Shown: positions 47,260 through 59,318 of the stretch, in pieces
Numbering within the stretch: position 1 is the stretch's first letter
How the letters are laid out: each line of letters opens with the position of its first letter
Source: Brachionus plicatilis
Lineage: Eukaryota; Rotifera; Eurotatoria; Ploima; Brachionidae
Reading direction: 5' to 3'
Assembly (NCBI GenBank): GCA_010279815.1
Contig: QEOQ01000192.1
Span: 1,010,561 to 1,074,560, forward strand
DNA: 64,000 bases
The notes under the pieces: generated by a model
Databases searched by the model: none
What the model saw: the letters and a program-made list of their open reading frames with translations, nothing else
Told to the model about the DNA's origin: nothing
Translations under genes and position numbers: made by a program

Positions 47260-50200
47260 ATGATTTCTACTCAAGTCCTATTCTGTTTTTTTTCAAGTAA
47301 GCCTAAATAATTAATCGCTTGGTTATTATTAAAATCTAATTAACTACTTGACTTTAGTAATAGCAGTGAGCCGTTCGGCTCCATATTGTACACCATGTCC
47401 CACCGATTGTGACTATGGAACAATTTTATTGCTGAACAGAATTGAAAAAACCTGCTTCTGCCATTGCGGACCTGATCCATGTGACCGAAAAGTATGTCCC
47501 GAGTTGCACATTTGCCGAATTCAAATCAACCCCAATTGCCTCATAGGCTACTGTAATGTGCCCAAAATAGGGGTCTGTCTGACAAGTAGTGATCATTTTT
47601 ATTTTATTTTCCCAATTAAAAAATTTGTCTTCAATCAGTGCCACCACCAAAAATATATTTTAAAGAAACAAGAATTACTCTGGACTTTGGTTCCAATTTC
47701 AACATAGAGCCATTTGTAGAGTACAATGGAAGTCCGCACTTTAAATGGTTAAAAGATGGAACAGAAATTTTTCCGGCAAATGCAATGTCTTTCGGACATG
47801 TCATAAGTCTGGTGAATGTAAATAAGTTCAATCAAGGAGTCTACGAGCTAATATTGAGCGATGAATTTGGATATGACTCGGCCACAATTGAAATTTTTGT
47901 CTTGGATCCGGTGACTACTAATCAAGTCAACGCCCAAGAGATAATCAGTTTGTACATAGATCAAAATGCTGTGGTCGAAATTCAGCAAAATTTGAATTTT
48001 AATTTAATGTGTCTGGGATCAAATACAGTAAATTTACAAAAAAATAAATATAAATAAATAAATTTAAAATTTTTATTAAGGAAAAAGTGTCATATTGGCA
48101 TCGGGGTTCTTTTGAAAAATTAGATCTAATGCTTGAAACAAGTGAAATATTGAAGATAAGAGAGGCTAAATACTCCGATGATGGTGAATATTCGTGTAGA
48201 CTTACCAACGGTGCTATCACTAGTCTGGTTAAAGTAATAATTAAAGTCAAAGAATTGATGCCTACAGTGGCTAGAATAAACTATGAAAAAGAACTTTATG
48301 TCAATGATGATTTGAGCATAAATTGTGGTTTGTCCTATTTGGAAAATTCTCCCGTTCAGTGGTCCTTGAATGGAGAGGATCCGAGTGAATATGACAACCT
48401 AAAAATAGATGGTCATAAATTGATTATTAACGATGTTGATTTTTATCTAAATGGAGAGGTGTCTTGTTTTAAAAAATTACTCTATGATCGATATATTGAA
48501 GAGAAAACTATTTTAAGTGTAGTTGATCCGTACCCGGATGTAGTTGCTGTTAATCAACAAGTCAAAGTCAATCAAGGTGACTCGGCCCATCTGAAATGTG
48601 CGGTGGACTGCTTCAAGAAATGCAAAATTACATGGTATGATCCTTTTGGTATTATTTTGGACTCGAATGAAGAAGAGCTTGTTCTGTATAAAGTACAGCC
48701 CGTCAATTCGGGAAAATATACTTGCAAGGCCAGTAACAATTTTGGCACTTCACAGGCCTTGATTGACCTTATTGTATATGGTTATGAGAAAAATGTCACA
48801 GTTAGAGTATCCCCTAGTAAGCTTGAATTATATCCGAATGATAAAGATCTAGTCGAGTGCATAATTCACAATAATGAGGATAATTACATTACTTCTATCA
48901 ATTGGAAGCGAAGCAATCATGAAAAGATGCCCCTAAAGTTTAAAACTACAAATAATTTCATGTATTTAGAAGCAGTGAGTCCAGATGATTCAGGTATTTA
49001 TTTTATTTTATAATTATATTATTAGCAGAAAATTTTCTAACAAATGGATTTTTTTTTATTAAAAAAAAAAAAATTAATTTTTTTATTAAACAAAATTTTT
49101 TTTTTATCGCAAAATTTATTCATTTATATTCTAATTATTTTTTCTTACTGCAGATTTTTATTCCACAATAATGAAATCATTTAATTATCACCTAAAAAGT
49201 TTTTTTACCATTATTTATTTATTTATTTTCTTTACCGAGCTAAAGCTCATTCAGAATAGAATATTAAAAAAATAAAAAAAGAAATCAAAAAAGAAGTGGC
49301 AATTTGAAGTTTATGATGAATTTTTGATGCTCAAAATGATCAAATCAAACTGAAACTATTAAATAAATTTTAATTTTTTAATAGAATTAGTGCAGAGGTA
49401 AACTTTTGGTTCTAACATACTTTGTTAAATCTAAAGGTAAAATCTACAAAAGTCTGCTAAAATTATCCACCTAAATTAGCATCATTTCGATGGTGTGCAC
49501 TCTGCATTGTGCATTTTTATATTGCAGATTTTATTCTTTTATTTAACATAGTATGTTTAATCCAAAAATGTATCTCTGCATTATTTCTATTTAGAAATAA
49601 CTATTTATTTAAAAGTTTTAGTTTGATTTGATCATTATGAGCATCAAAAATTGATCATAAACTTCAAATTGCCAAAGAAGTTATAGTTAAAAAAGTTACA
49701 ATAAAAATAAAAAGAAAATTAAAAAGATATATTTAAAAAATTGGGTACTTTGATTAGATCTATTCGGGCTATTATATTGCATGTATTCTAATGAATTTGA
49801 TAATTAATTTAAATGAAATTTGACTTCTTAATCTCCTTAAATTTTAACTAATTTTTGTGCAATATTCATTAGACAAATCAATTATAAACTTACATTTCAC
49901 TTTGTAAAATGATAAGAACTTGGCCATTATTTCAAAACAGTAAACGTTTAATTGTAAAAGTATCTCAAAATTTAAAATTTAAAACAAAAAAAAAACTCGA
50001 TTATTTTTTATTTTTAATTTTAACTAAAACTTGACCAAAACAGCTCCGCTGAGGTCATTTAAATTAATTAAATAATCAATCAAATTATACAAGCTTTTTA
50101 ATCACTTAACAAAAGAATTATGTGTTGGGATCATGTAATAAGAAAAGTGGATAGTAATTTAAAAATTTTAAATGATAAAACAGAAATGGTTATTGTTGAA

Positions 50201-53200
50201 CAAATAAGTGATGATATTTGTACTGTTCAGTTATCTCCTAGTCCTCATGTTTTCAACAAATCAATAGAATCATTTTTTTGCATTTTTGTTTTTAAAATAA
50301 AAATAAATTTTGCTGTTGAATAAATAAATAGCTGGTAAAAAATTATTTAGCTGAAAAAGTATTAATTAGAATTTTTTTTTATTATTTTATTTGCTAATAA
50401 AAAAAAAGCTAAAAATAAATTTTTAGATGATGAAAAGAAATACTTCTCAAAAATAATTTATTATGAAATTTTAAAATATTTATCTTTTCTTATGTCTTTT
50501 TCTAAGTTTTATTTAAAATTTCAAAATTTTAAATGCAGCTTTTCAAATTTTAATATTGTTGAATTTAAAAAATATTTGATAAATTATTGATAACTTTCTT
50601 TCACATCCTTGTTTGCATGAAATTTAACAAGAAACATGCGAACGTTTATTTTTTAATTTAGAAAAATTACAAATTAAAAGTAACTTAAGAAATGTGTTGA
50701 TTTTAAAAATAAAAAAGAAAAATTTTAGTTTTATTCAAGTTTTTCTGAATTGAAACCAACTTCAATTTTAAACGAAATTCTGAAAATAAAATAACAAAAT
50801 TTTTTTTGGTACTTTAAAAATTTGCTGAAAGAATCATCCCTAAATTAATTAACGTACAATAAACGTGTTGTAGAACTACTGTATTTGTCTTTAAACTCTA
50901 ACAAAAATAAAAGAAAGGATAAAAATTTTAAGAAAAAATAGCCTTTTAAAATTTTCTTTATTTATATGATAAACAAAAACAAAGTAAAGGGATAAAAAAA
51001 TTAAAAAATTAAAAAAAAAGATAATAAAAAGATAAAAAATCAATGTTCAAGGCAACTAATTATTATGTTATTTAAATGATTTAAAAAAAACATCAATTTT
51101 GTGTTCAACAACATGTATAGTCAAACGGGGTAAAACCGTGAATTTTTTTATATAATTGCTAATTAGTTGAGAGATTTTTTTTTTCAAAAAAAATATAAAA
51201 TAATAAAAGAGAATATTGTCTTTAATTTAAAAAAAAACTTTATTTAAAATAAAAGAACGGTTCAAAAGTTATAGTTCAAAAAAAAAAAAGATGCTTCATT
51301 AACGTTTCAACACTCACATTGAGTTAAATCAATGCCTCTTGGAAGGCATTTTCCACAAGACCAATTGTTACATTTCTCACAAGAAATTCTTTTTTTTGAC
51401 TTTTCCAAATACTGTTTTACATTTGAAACAACTTTTTTGGTCGTTCAGTGGAGATATTTCAATTTCAGACTCTTCTTCATCTTCTTCATCACTGATTATT
51501 GTCACTTTTTTCCTCTTTTTGTTCATTTTTTTTGCATCTTATAATTGTTTCAAAACTCGGCATTTTAAAATTTAAAAAAAAAAAAAAAAAAAATTAACCC
51601 TATTTTTTGAAATAAATGAAATTAACGTTTTAGTCCCAATCACATTTTATTAACAAAGATGTTCTTTAAATACTTTTTTTTTTATTTAATAGAAAATTTT
51701 TTTTTCAAAGAAAGAAGAATTCACGGTATTATCTCATTAACGGTTCAACCCTGAATTACTACCTGAATTTTTAAAATAATTTCTTTTTTTTTAATTTGAA
51801 ATTTTTGCACACAAAGAACAGATTTTAAACTATTTGAAAATAAATTTTAAATTTATATTTACCATGTAATGAATATCAATAAATTGTCGGTCGCCAAAGA
51901 AATATCTAAACAGAGATCAATTTAATAATTTTTTCATTCAAATTTTAAAAATTAAAAAAATACTTTTAGGAGAATATTTTTGTGTTGCTAAATCAAAATA
52001 TGGAAAAGAGTACCATGGAAGTGTTTTTGTTTCAGTAAAAGAAATCGACACAAATAAATTTCCGCTTTACCTCAGCGTAAAAGATTATTTTGGTAAAAAT
52101 CTGGATCTAGGAAGCGAAATAGGATTCGGCCATCAGTTAAAAGTTGATTGCTTCAGTGACAACATCGACACAGTTCAAGTGTCATGGTTCAAAGAATCAG
52201 GAATCAACCGAGCTAAAATAACCAACATAAACAATCAACTATCAGTTCTAGAGATACCTGCATTTACCAGTCTTGATTTGGGCAAATACAAATGTTTGGC
52301 CAACGACTCAAATGGAATGATTTCATCAAACAGTATTGACTTTTCATTTGTAAGAGAAACTGGAAACTCAATTGGTTTTAAAATCAATGGACTGTATGGC
52401 TTGCCATCGACTACCATTCAGACAACAACTCAAACTTTGGTGAAGCGTGATCCCCCACAAGCTGTGTTCATTGGAGCCAAAGAAATGACGGTGAAAAGAT
52501 ACGACTGGGTTAAAATTGAGTGCAGTGTAGAGAATAGCGAAGATGTTCAATTTGGCAAAAAAAATGGAATCCTACCAGATAACAGCTATCATTACAAAAA
52601 TATATCTTATTTTTTGATCTTGCCAAATGTTCAGCCAAAAGACTCGGGATATTACGAATGCAAAACAACCAATCTTTACGGTACTAGCAGCGATACCATT
52701 CTTTTAACTGTTGTTGAGCAAGAACTCGATGAATATGACAATTTGAACAGTCAAAATGAGGATGACAACTTGGACAATGGTGATGAAGATGATTATGATG
52801 AATTTGTTTCTAGACTTTCGGCTAAAAAACAGCCCAAAAATCCTGAAGCTAAAATCTTTGGTCTCAAGGAAGTAATTCTCAGCGAAGGGGATCCTCTGGA
52901 AGTAGTTTGCCAAGTAAATTATTCTGTTAATGTTGAGCTAATACACTTTGGAGAGGAAGATTACAGAGATAAAGTGATCAAAATGGACAATGTTTATTCT
53001 CTTAAATTCAGCAATGTTAGCAAAACCCATTCGGGTTATTACACATGCACTGCTTTTAATGACTACGGAATAGTCAGGGATCATGTGTATGTAAATGTGG
53101 TGGAAAGTAAAAAACTGGAAAATTGGAATGGTAAACCATTGGTAGAAATTATTGGAGATCAAAAAGTAATGGTCAATGAAGGAGAAAGTGTAAAAATTGA

Positions 53201-53899
53201 TTGCAAAGTTCTGGGCGCAGATAAAGTTTTTTTTAAAGACGAAAATGATCCAAGTCAAAATATTGAATCATTTAAAATTGATGATATTTATTCTGTTATT
53301 ATTGATAGTGTAAGATTAGGTGGTTATTTTATGTGTGTTGGTCAAAATGAATATGGTAATAGAAGTGATTATGTTTATGTGACTGTGGAATCTAGAGAAA
53401 AATTTACACAGCAAGTGATATTGGCTCAATCGACCAAAAAGTCGCCTGAGCGTAATCTGAAGTTTAGAAGACAAGTTCCTAGCAACTGGACTGACATACC
53501 TAGAGTGGAAATTTTAGGTCAAAAAAAGATCGAACGAAAAAAAGGTATTTTATTTTTAAGAAATTTATTTTAATTTTTTAAAAAATAAAAAGGCGCTTCT
53601 TATGAGATTGTTTGTGAAGCCAAAGGCGGAAGAGATATCGAATTTAGAAGTTATTATGAAACATGGCCTGATAATTTTGAGACAGAAAATATTGGCGATA
53701 TTTATAAATTAAAGTTTTAAATTTTTTTGTCTCTTTTTTTTTCCTTTATAATTAATTATTGTTTATTTCAAGATTAAAAAATTTGAGAGAAGAAGACTCG
53801 GGATTTTATCAGTGTTTTGCAAATAATCAAAAGGGCCATTCGTTTGATTACGTTCAAATTATAGTTCATGGAAATGAAGACAATAATATTGATTTTTAA
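47260..53899 (+). CDS. Secreted multi-Ig protein (ten Ig modules)
   Basis: Seven exons: 47,260-47,296, 47,358-47,585, 47,639-48,027, 48,081-48,993, 51,970-53,544, 53,593-53,713 and 53,773-53,899; all GT-AG and frame-consistent, 1,129 residues. Signal peptide MISTQVLFCFFSIIAV, then a Cys-rich module (residues about 20-88: CTPCPTDCDY, CFCHCGPDPC, CPELHICR). Then ten Ig-like repeats, recognisable by C..W..(D/N)SGxYxC: the first lacks its cysteines (FKWLKDG, GVYELILSDEFG); others include DDGEYSC, NSGKYTCKASNNFG, DDSGEYFC (across intron 4), KDSGYYECKTTNLYG, HSGYYTCTAFNDYG and EDSGFYQCFANNQKG. An acidic Asp/Glu linker (EDDNLDNGDEDDYDEF) follows Ig 7. No C-terminal membrane segment, so probably extracellular matrix or soluble. 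Intron 4 (2,976 bases) is full of repeats. Divergent from the transposase-Ulp1 gene, starts 520 bases apart. Confidence 0.85.
49298..49673. mobile_element. GGCAA-family MITE with exact 8-bp duplication, in Ig-gene intron 4
   Basis: Ends GGCAATTTGAAGTTTATGAT / complement; identical 8-base flanks AAAGAAGT at 49,290-49,297 and 49,674-49,681. 376 bp with inner arms GATGCTCA.AATGATCAAATC. The 8-bp duplication puts this family in the hAT superfamily. The LINE-tail motif (ACCGAGCTAAAGCTCATTCA) lies just upstream at 49,233-49,262. Confidence 0.9.
50120..50323 (+). other. Short coding-like ORF inside Ig-gene intron 4
   Basis: ATG to TAA, 67 codons; the first 50 residues (MCWDHVIRKVDSNLKILNDK, VEQISDDICTVQLSPSPHVF) have varied composition, then it degrades into Phe/Lys repeats. 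Not recognised; perhaps a transposon fragment. Confidence 0.2.
51118..51765 (-). pseudogene. Pogo-type element relic with PHD-like C-terminal zinc finger
   Basis: Flanking inverted sequences GGTAAAACCGTGAATTTTTT (51,140) and AATTCACGGTATTATCTC plus GGTTCAACCCTG (51,720-51,762). Between them the minus strand (51,525-51,320) encodes MNKKRKKVTIISDEEDEEES, then SCFKCKTVFGK and, after a frameshift, ISCEKCNNWSCGKCLPRG: paired CxxC motifs around NW, the PHD-like tail found at the end of many invertebrate pogo/Tigger transposases after an acidic stretch. The catalytic part is gone. Confidence 0.5.
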
Positions 53900-54734
53900 T
53901 AATTTTTTTTTTAAATAAATATAAAATAAATCTAAATTTTTTTTTATCATTTTTTATGAATCAGCCAGGATTTCTTTTTTTTTTGTTGACTTTAAAAAAT
54001 CAAAGATTAAATGAAATAAAATGCAATAAAAAAACTAAAGAACCTTAGTTATTTGTTTGCTTATCTGTGTCCAGCTAAAGCTTCTTCAGATTAAAAAAAT
54101 CTGATAACAAAAAAAAATGGTCAAATTATGTAAATTAAAATAGGAAAAAATTAAAAAAGGTTAAAATATAGAAATTATTTTATGATTTTACGTTTAAATA
54201 TTTAAAGTGTTCAGGTAAAAAAAAATATATATATTTTAAAATTAATTAATAGGCACTAATTACACAACTGAGTTGGATATTCGATTCATCTTGATTCAAA
54301 ACCTTCTCTATTTTCTTCCACCAGTTTGACGACCAATGGAACAGAATGATTAATTCTGCCCTCAAAAGGATACCCCTTCACTACGTAGTTTCCAAGAAAG
54401 GATGGAAAAAGGCCTTTTGAGGAACGCGACTTGGTGGATAACGCTAATTATATCTAGCAAAGGAAAAACGTTATAGTCGTGCAGTTATTCAAGGACTGGA
54501 TCCTCAAAAAGAATCACTACAAAGTCCCGCACTTGATCCAAGAGCAGAGGGCGGTTTTAACAAGTTTAAATTTTATTTTGTGTATATTTGAAGTAAAGAG
54601 AAATTTTATTTTAAAATATAAACACCAAAAACTTATATTATTCAAGTAGAGTTAAGTTCTATGATCTAGAAATTTAAGGCTATGGTTTTTTTTACTAATT
54701 TTTTAAAAAACTGTTCATAATTCAAAAAAAAATT
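53900..54734. other. Intergenic with LINE-tail fragment and unassigned coding relic
   Basis: 54,060-54,095 is another LINE-tail fragment (CCAGCTAAAGCTTCTTCAG). 54,310-54,600 contains frame-broken plus-strand coding-like DNA (WNRMINSALKRIPLHYVVSK, then VVQLFKDWILKKNHYKV) that I cannot assign. Confidence 0.35.
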
Positions 54735-55006
54735 CTTAAGTCAAGTCATCGCTTCCCAGAAACACAAACTAACAAACGTAAAGTTAAACGATTAATCAAT
54801 AACCATTCTGGCAGGCAAATAAAGGCGAAATTAAATATTTCCAAAGGATCAGTGGAGAACACTTTTAAAGAACTTAACGTTACAGTATTTTTTTCCGATA
54901 ATTTTTTAATTTTACTAAATAATTAAATTTAGGCTTATAAAAAAAGAAAAATTCCATTGATGAAAGAAGCTCATGTGGTAAAAAGATTGCGCTTTTCTAA
55001 GTTTTA
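54735..55006 (+). pseudogene. Tc1/mariner-type transposase helix-turn-helix fragment
   Basis: Plus-strand reading SSHRFPETQTNKRKVKRLIN, SGRQIKAKLNISKGSVENTF, KELNVT, then after a short A/T-rich gap ending in TTTAG, AYKKRKIPLMKEAHVVKRLR. This matches the second HTH and basic linker of mariner-type transposases; the DDE domain is absent. It differs from the Tc1-like relic at 20-23 kb. Confidence 0.6.
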
Positions 55007-55754
55007 GCGAAAAATAAGGATAAAGAGTTCAAAAATCAGCATTTGCACATGTATGGAAGCATATAAATATAAGCTGCTCTCCAAGAGTCGATTTCTTTAA
55101 AATTTAAAATGGATAGTTAAGGATTTATAAAGTGCTCTTTTCTATGAGATGCTCTTTTCGAAAATTAGGCTTGAAATGCAATGGGAAGATTTTTCAATAA
55201 AAAAATTCGATAAATTTAGCTATTAATTAAGTGTTTTGCTTAATTTTTGTAAAATTTAAATTTTAATTAATTTTTTTATAAATGAAAATAAATTTTTACA
55301 AGAAAAAATTTAAATTTTGCAATCAACTTTTGGTAAAAACATTAAAAATTACTTATTTTGATTTTTTTTGAATTTTTAAAATGCCTGGCCAAAGAAAAAA
55401 GAAAAATATTATTATTTGCCAAGTCATTTTACAAAATGACACATTTTACAAATTGGGGACTTATTCATTTTATAGAAAAATTTTTTGTAGAAAATTTTTA
55501 TATTTATTTTTTTATTTGTTTACTGTACCGAGCTTAAGCTCCTTCAGAATAAAAATAAAAAATTAAAATTAAAAATTAAAAAGTTAAGTAAAATAAAAAA
55601 GAAAAATCATTTTTTAGAAAGTCATTTTATTGAAAAATATTATCGAAGTTTACCTGTATTAATTATAGAAAAAAAAACCAATTAAACAATTAATTATTTT
55701 AAAACAAGAATTAATCTTTCAAAAAAAATTTTCCAATTTTTCTTTGTTGTAAAC
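55007..55754. other. AT-rich intergenic with LINE-tail fragment
   Basis: 55,505-55,560 holds a reverse-orientation LINE tail (ACTGTACCGAGCTTAAGCTC then CTTCAGAAT). Nothing else. Confidence 0.5.
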
Positions 55755-56101
55755 ACTAAACAAAGACATCTTTTTTAATTTCTGATTTTTCACGTGGATA
55801 AACTATGCCGCTATTAATTTGTTCAATTAGTAAATCTGTTAGATGCTGCTCATTTTTCAAATGTTTAGCCAACTTATTTACATCTGGATGTGATCCAGCA
55901 TCTTTCGAAAGAGACTTATGTCAAGCTTCCAAGCTATTATTTGACCTAGGTAGACCTTTTTGGATCAGTTTCCTAAGATTCCAATAGCTTGTAGGATATT
56001 TTGGGTTAGTTACAACACGTGAACAATTCTCATCTTCTGGGTCGACTAACCCAATGTTTATTTTTTCAAAACAATGTATAACTGGAGCCAACTTGGCCGG
56101 A
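55755..56101 (-). pseudogene. MULE-type transposase C-terminal fragment
   Basis: Minus-strand open frame with one TGA: AKLAPVIHCFEKINIGLVDP, TNPKYPTSYWNLR, GLPRSNNSLEA(stop)HKSL, DVNKLAKHLKNEQHLTDLLI, ending PREKSEIKKDVFV. The WN...LPR(S/T)NN..E.WH block followed by HP....L is typical of the C-terminal region of MULE/FLYWCH-associated transposases; the stop replaces the Trp of the E-x-W-H motif (one-base change). 5' part missing. Confidence 0.65.
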
Positions 56102-57583
56102 CTTTGAGACTTAAAAAATTTTCTATAATCATTTTCGATGAAAATTTTCTATGATGATTTCTATAAATTAATTTTCTATAAAACATTTCGACAAAAAAAT
56201 TTTCTTTTTCTATAAAAAATTTTTCTATAATATGATATAGTGCCACAAATTGATAGTGACATATAGAAATCTAGTTAGTTTTTGTTAAATAATTTACAAT
56301 TGAAAAGAATTTGATGGGGAATAAGAAATTAAATAATCGGTCAGAAGTCGAGTCTTCCGGAATATCAAGACCAGAACAGCACTTCTAATTTGTCATTCTT
56401 CTAATAATTCTTAAGTCTTACCATTCCCTATACTTTTGTAAAAAATGAATCTAATATAAAAATTTGAATATTAAATAATGTTCTAAATAGCTAACTACTA
56501 AGTTAAACTCATTCAATTTTCTACATTGTTTACAATGATACGGGTTTTTATAATAATTTTGCCCTTATTATACCCTTGCTGATAAAAGCCGAAACGCTCA
56601 TCTCCTTTTCTAAAACCCTATTGAGCAACGACTTTGATCTGACAAAGATGTTTTGAATCTTTGATCCTCTGCTCGTATATTTAAATTAAATAAAGCAATA
56701 AATCTTAAAAATGTTTGAAAATAAATAATTGAAAACATATTGATACCATACGGTATAAATTATTTGCAGGCTAGGTCTAAAAATTATATTTTCTGAGAAG
56801 ATAAAATGAAAAATAATGATAATAATTTGCTCAATTAAATAATAGATAAATGATAATGTATAATTTTTGATCAAATCGAAAATTTTATCAGAAATTAAAA
56901 AAAGAGAATAAAATCTTTCGGTCCAGAATTTAGCGCTTTTAACTCCAAAAATTACCAAAATGGGCTGCTCATAGGTAAATGGTAAGCAATTATTTTTATT
57001 GACAAATTAAAAAAAAATTAACATTATTTTCCTGTTGTAGAGAATAGTTTCATTTAAATACTCCAAGGAAGAAGAAAGGAAAGAAATTGATAAAGTTAGT
57101 TTTAAAACGTATTGTACTTTAAGAATCTGAAAAAAATCTGAAAAAATTTTCTTTTTATTTCTAAAACTAACTAATAAAAGTTTTCGTTAAAAAAAATATT
57201 TTATTATCTAAATAATTATGACTAGATCATGAAGAATTGCAGAGGTAACATGCTATATGTACCATGAAAATAAATGATAATAAATAATAGAGGAGTAGAG
57301 CTTTTTTAAAGCGAGTAACGAGCCGTTAATTTAATTATTTTTTTGTTCTTCGCTTAATAAATGATTTAAGATTTAATTTTAAGAATAAATTTTGAAATTT
57401 TTGAAATTTTATTTATAAACATTAACCTTGATAAAATAAAAACAATTTTCTTTTTAATTTAATTTGTTATATTAAAATGAAAATTTTGAAAGCTACAAAA
57501 ATTAAAAAAAACTTAGCGAACCCAACTCAAAACCTTCATTTAATTCAATTTATAGAATATGATTCGTACATTAGTAATTTTAA
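56102..57583. other. AT-rich intergenic, no gene
   Basis: Includes ATATGATATAGTGCCA at about 56,232, repeated at 15,745. A block at 56,420-56,490 (CCATTCCCTATACTTTTGTA, TTAAATAATGTTCTAAATA) recurs at 58,366-58,495. ORFs here are A/T noise. Confidence 0.4.
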
Positions 57584-58116
57584 AGTAAATTGAAGTTTGA
57601 GATCTAAGATCAAAAGATCAAAAAATAAATTGTAATATTTTTTTTCTATAATAGAGAAAAAATAGAGTTTTTTCAAAACAATTACTTGAAATGTCAGGTC
57701 AAGTTTATTTTAATATTTAAAATTCTAAAATGTCTCTTTTTAACAAGTTTAATAGATTTAAATATTTTAATTGAAATTAATGAAAGACAAAAAAAATTGC
57801 TGTTTTAAAATTTTAAAATTTATTTAAGTTGAAAAATAAAATTAATCAAGCTTGAATGAATGGATATAAAAGTTATAAATTTCAATTTTTAAATTAACTT
57901 AACCTGAATTATTTAAATTATTGATTGTTTTTGTTAAATAAATTAGAGATCAATCATTTTGATGTTAATTTGATAATGAAACATTATTAGACATAACAAG
58001 TCTAGTAATGTTTAGTATTTATTTTTTTAAAATTATTAAAATTATTAGATTAATTAAGTTTTAAAATTTAAAATGATCGTTTGATCTTAAAATTTGATCT
58101 GAAACTTCAATTTGCC
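57584..58116. mobile_element. Intact GGCAAATTGAAG-family MITE (empty-site reference for 37.9 kb copy)
   Basis: Ends (A)GTAAATTGAAGTTTGAGAT / complement ending in TTTGCC at 58,116; flanks AATTTTAA and AATTTAAA (7 of 8). Interior lines up with 37,893-39,698 except that ACATTATTAGAC at 57,981 is uninterrupted. It contains an inner TCTAGTAATG / CATTA palindrome. Confidence 0.85.
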
Positions 58117-59159
58117 AATTTAAACTGTTTTTTTTTTTAAATCTTTTTAATGAAATACCTAAAGTTAAATAATTTTATCGTTTGCTAAAAAGTAAAACCA
58201 TCTTGTTTTTTTTATCCGTTTTCTTTTTAAGAAAATTCAACCGTTTTGATAATTTAAAAAATTATCCTATTTTTTCATGAAACTCTTGCTTTGATTTTTT
58301 AATTAATTGTTCAACAAAATTATTGTCATTTTAGAATATATAATTTCCGCTATTATGAATCCTCCCATTCCTAATACTTTTGTATGATTTAAAAAAGATA
58401 CGAATATGCACTATGAATAAAAATTTCTTTTTAAGCTTTATTAAAAATTAATTTAATAAAAAAATTTGAATACTTAATAATGTTCTAAATAAAATAAATA
58501 CCTAATTCTAATTCTCTCAGCTGAGAAAATAGAATAAGAATGGGATTTCAAAAATGAAGCCAAGTGGTTATTGGCGAAAAATGGAGTTAAAAAAAAGTTG
58601 TATCAAAAATTGACCCGGTATCAGTGAGAGCAACTTTGATCAGCAAAATTAGAACTGAGGAAAATAAAAGAAAAGACTTGGATATTTTGGACAGATATTC
58701 AAACTATTAGGAGTAGTAAATTTTTCTAATGAATTAAAATTTTTACTAAATTAAGATTTTTTTTATTCTAAATAAATTATAATTGTCTAAATAATTTCAT
58801 ATTTTATATTTCTGAAAAAAAAGGGATTATAATCTTTCTATAGGAAAAAATCCCAAAGATATTCTTATTTTTTGGATAAATAAGAACGGGATGATTTTTC
58901 TATAAATCATCTGAGAGGTGGAATAAGATATTGGTTTTTTTCTAAAAGCATTTGTTATAGTTTGACTCAATTGTTATACTATCAGTTAAATTTATCTTAT
59001 CCTCATTAAAAAAATAGGATGATTTTACTCTAAATCATTATTTCTAACTAAAATTTTTACTTACCTATTTTTTTTGCAATTTTTTTAAATGCTTCTATAA
59101 ATTAGGAAAAAATAATAATTACTTTCATGCTATATTTTTTTTATTTGAAAAGTTTTGAA
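58117..59159. other. AT-rich intergenic, no gene
   Basis: 58,366-58,495 repeats sequence seen at 56.42 kb; 58,500-58,700 has some unique, coding-like but unrecognised sequence. No supportable gene. Confidence 0.35.
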
Positions 59160-59177
59160 TTTTTAATTAATTCGAAA

Positions 59178-59318
59178 ATGTCAGCTTCTACAAAACTAAT
59201 TATTTTAATTCTAAAATTAGCTTTCGTTATTTCTTTTTTTATTCTAGTTGATTTTAGTTTTGGTTTTGTTAAGAAAGAAGATTTTGATATTTTTAGTTCC
59301 AAACAACTAATTCTGTAA
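59178..59318 (+). CDS. Possible short secreted/membrane peptide
   Basis: ATG 59,178 gives MSASTKLIILILKLAFVISF then FILVDFSFGF and a charged end (VKKEDFDIF), stop at 59,316: 46 residues with a strong hydrophobic signal-like segment. Its end overlaps the 3' end of the WD40 gene antisense. Hydrophobic ORFs arise easily in this A/T-rich DNA, so confidence is low. Confidence 0.2.
   Translation: MSASTKLIILILKLAFVISFFILVDFSFGFVKKEDFDIFSSKQLIL

Noticed and set aside
55381..55566. 61-residue ORF at 55,381
   Set aside because: Runs into a LINE-tail fragment and has no coding character beyond the first few residues.
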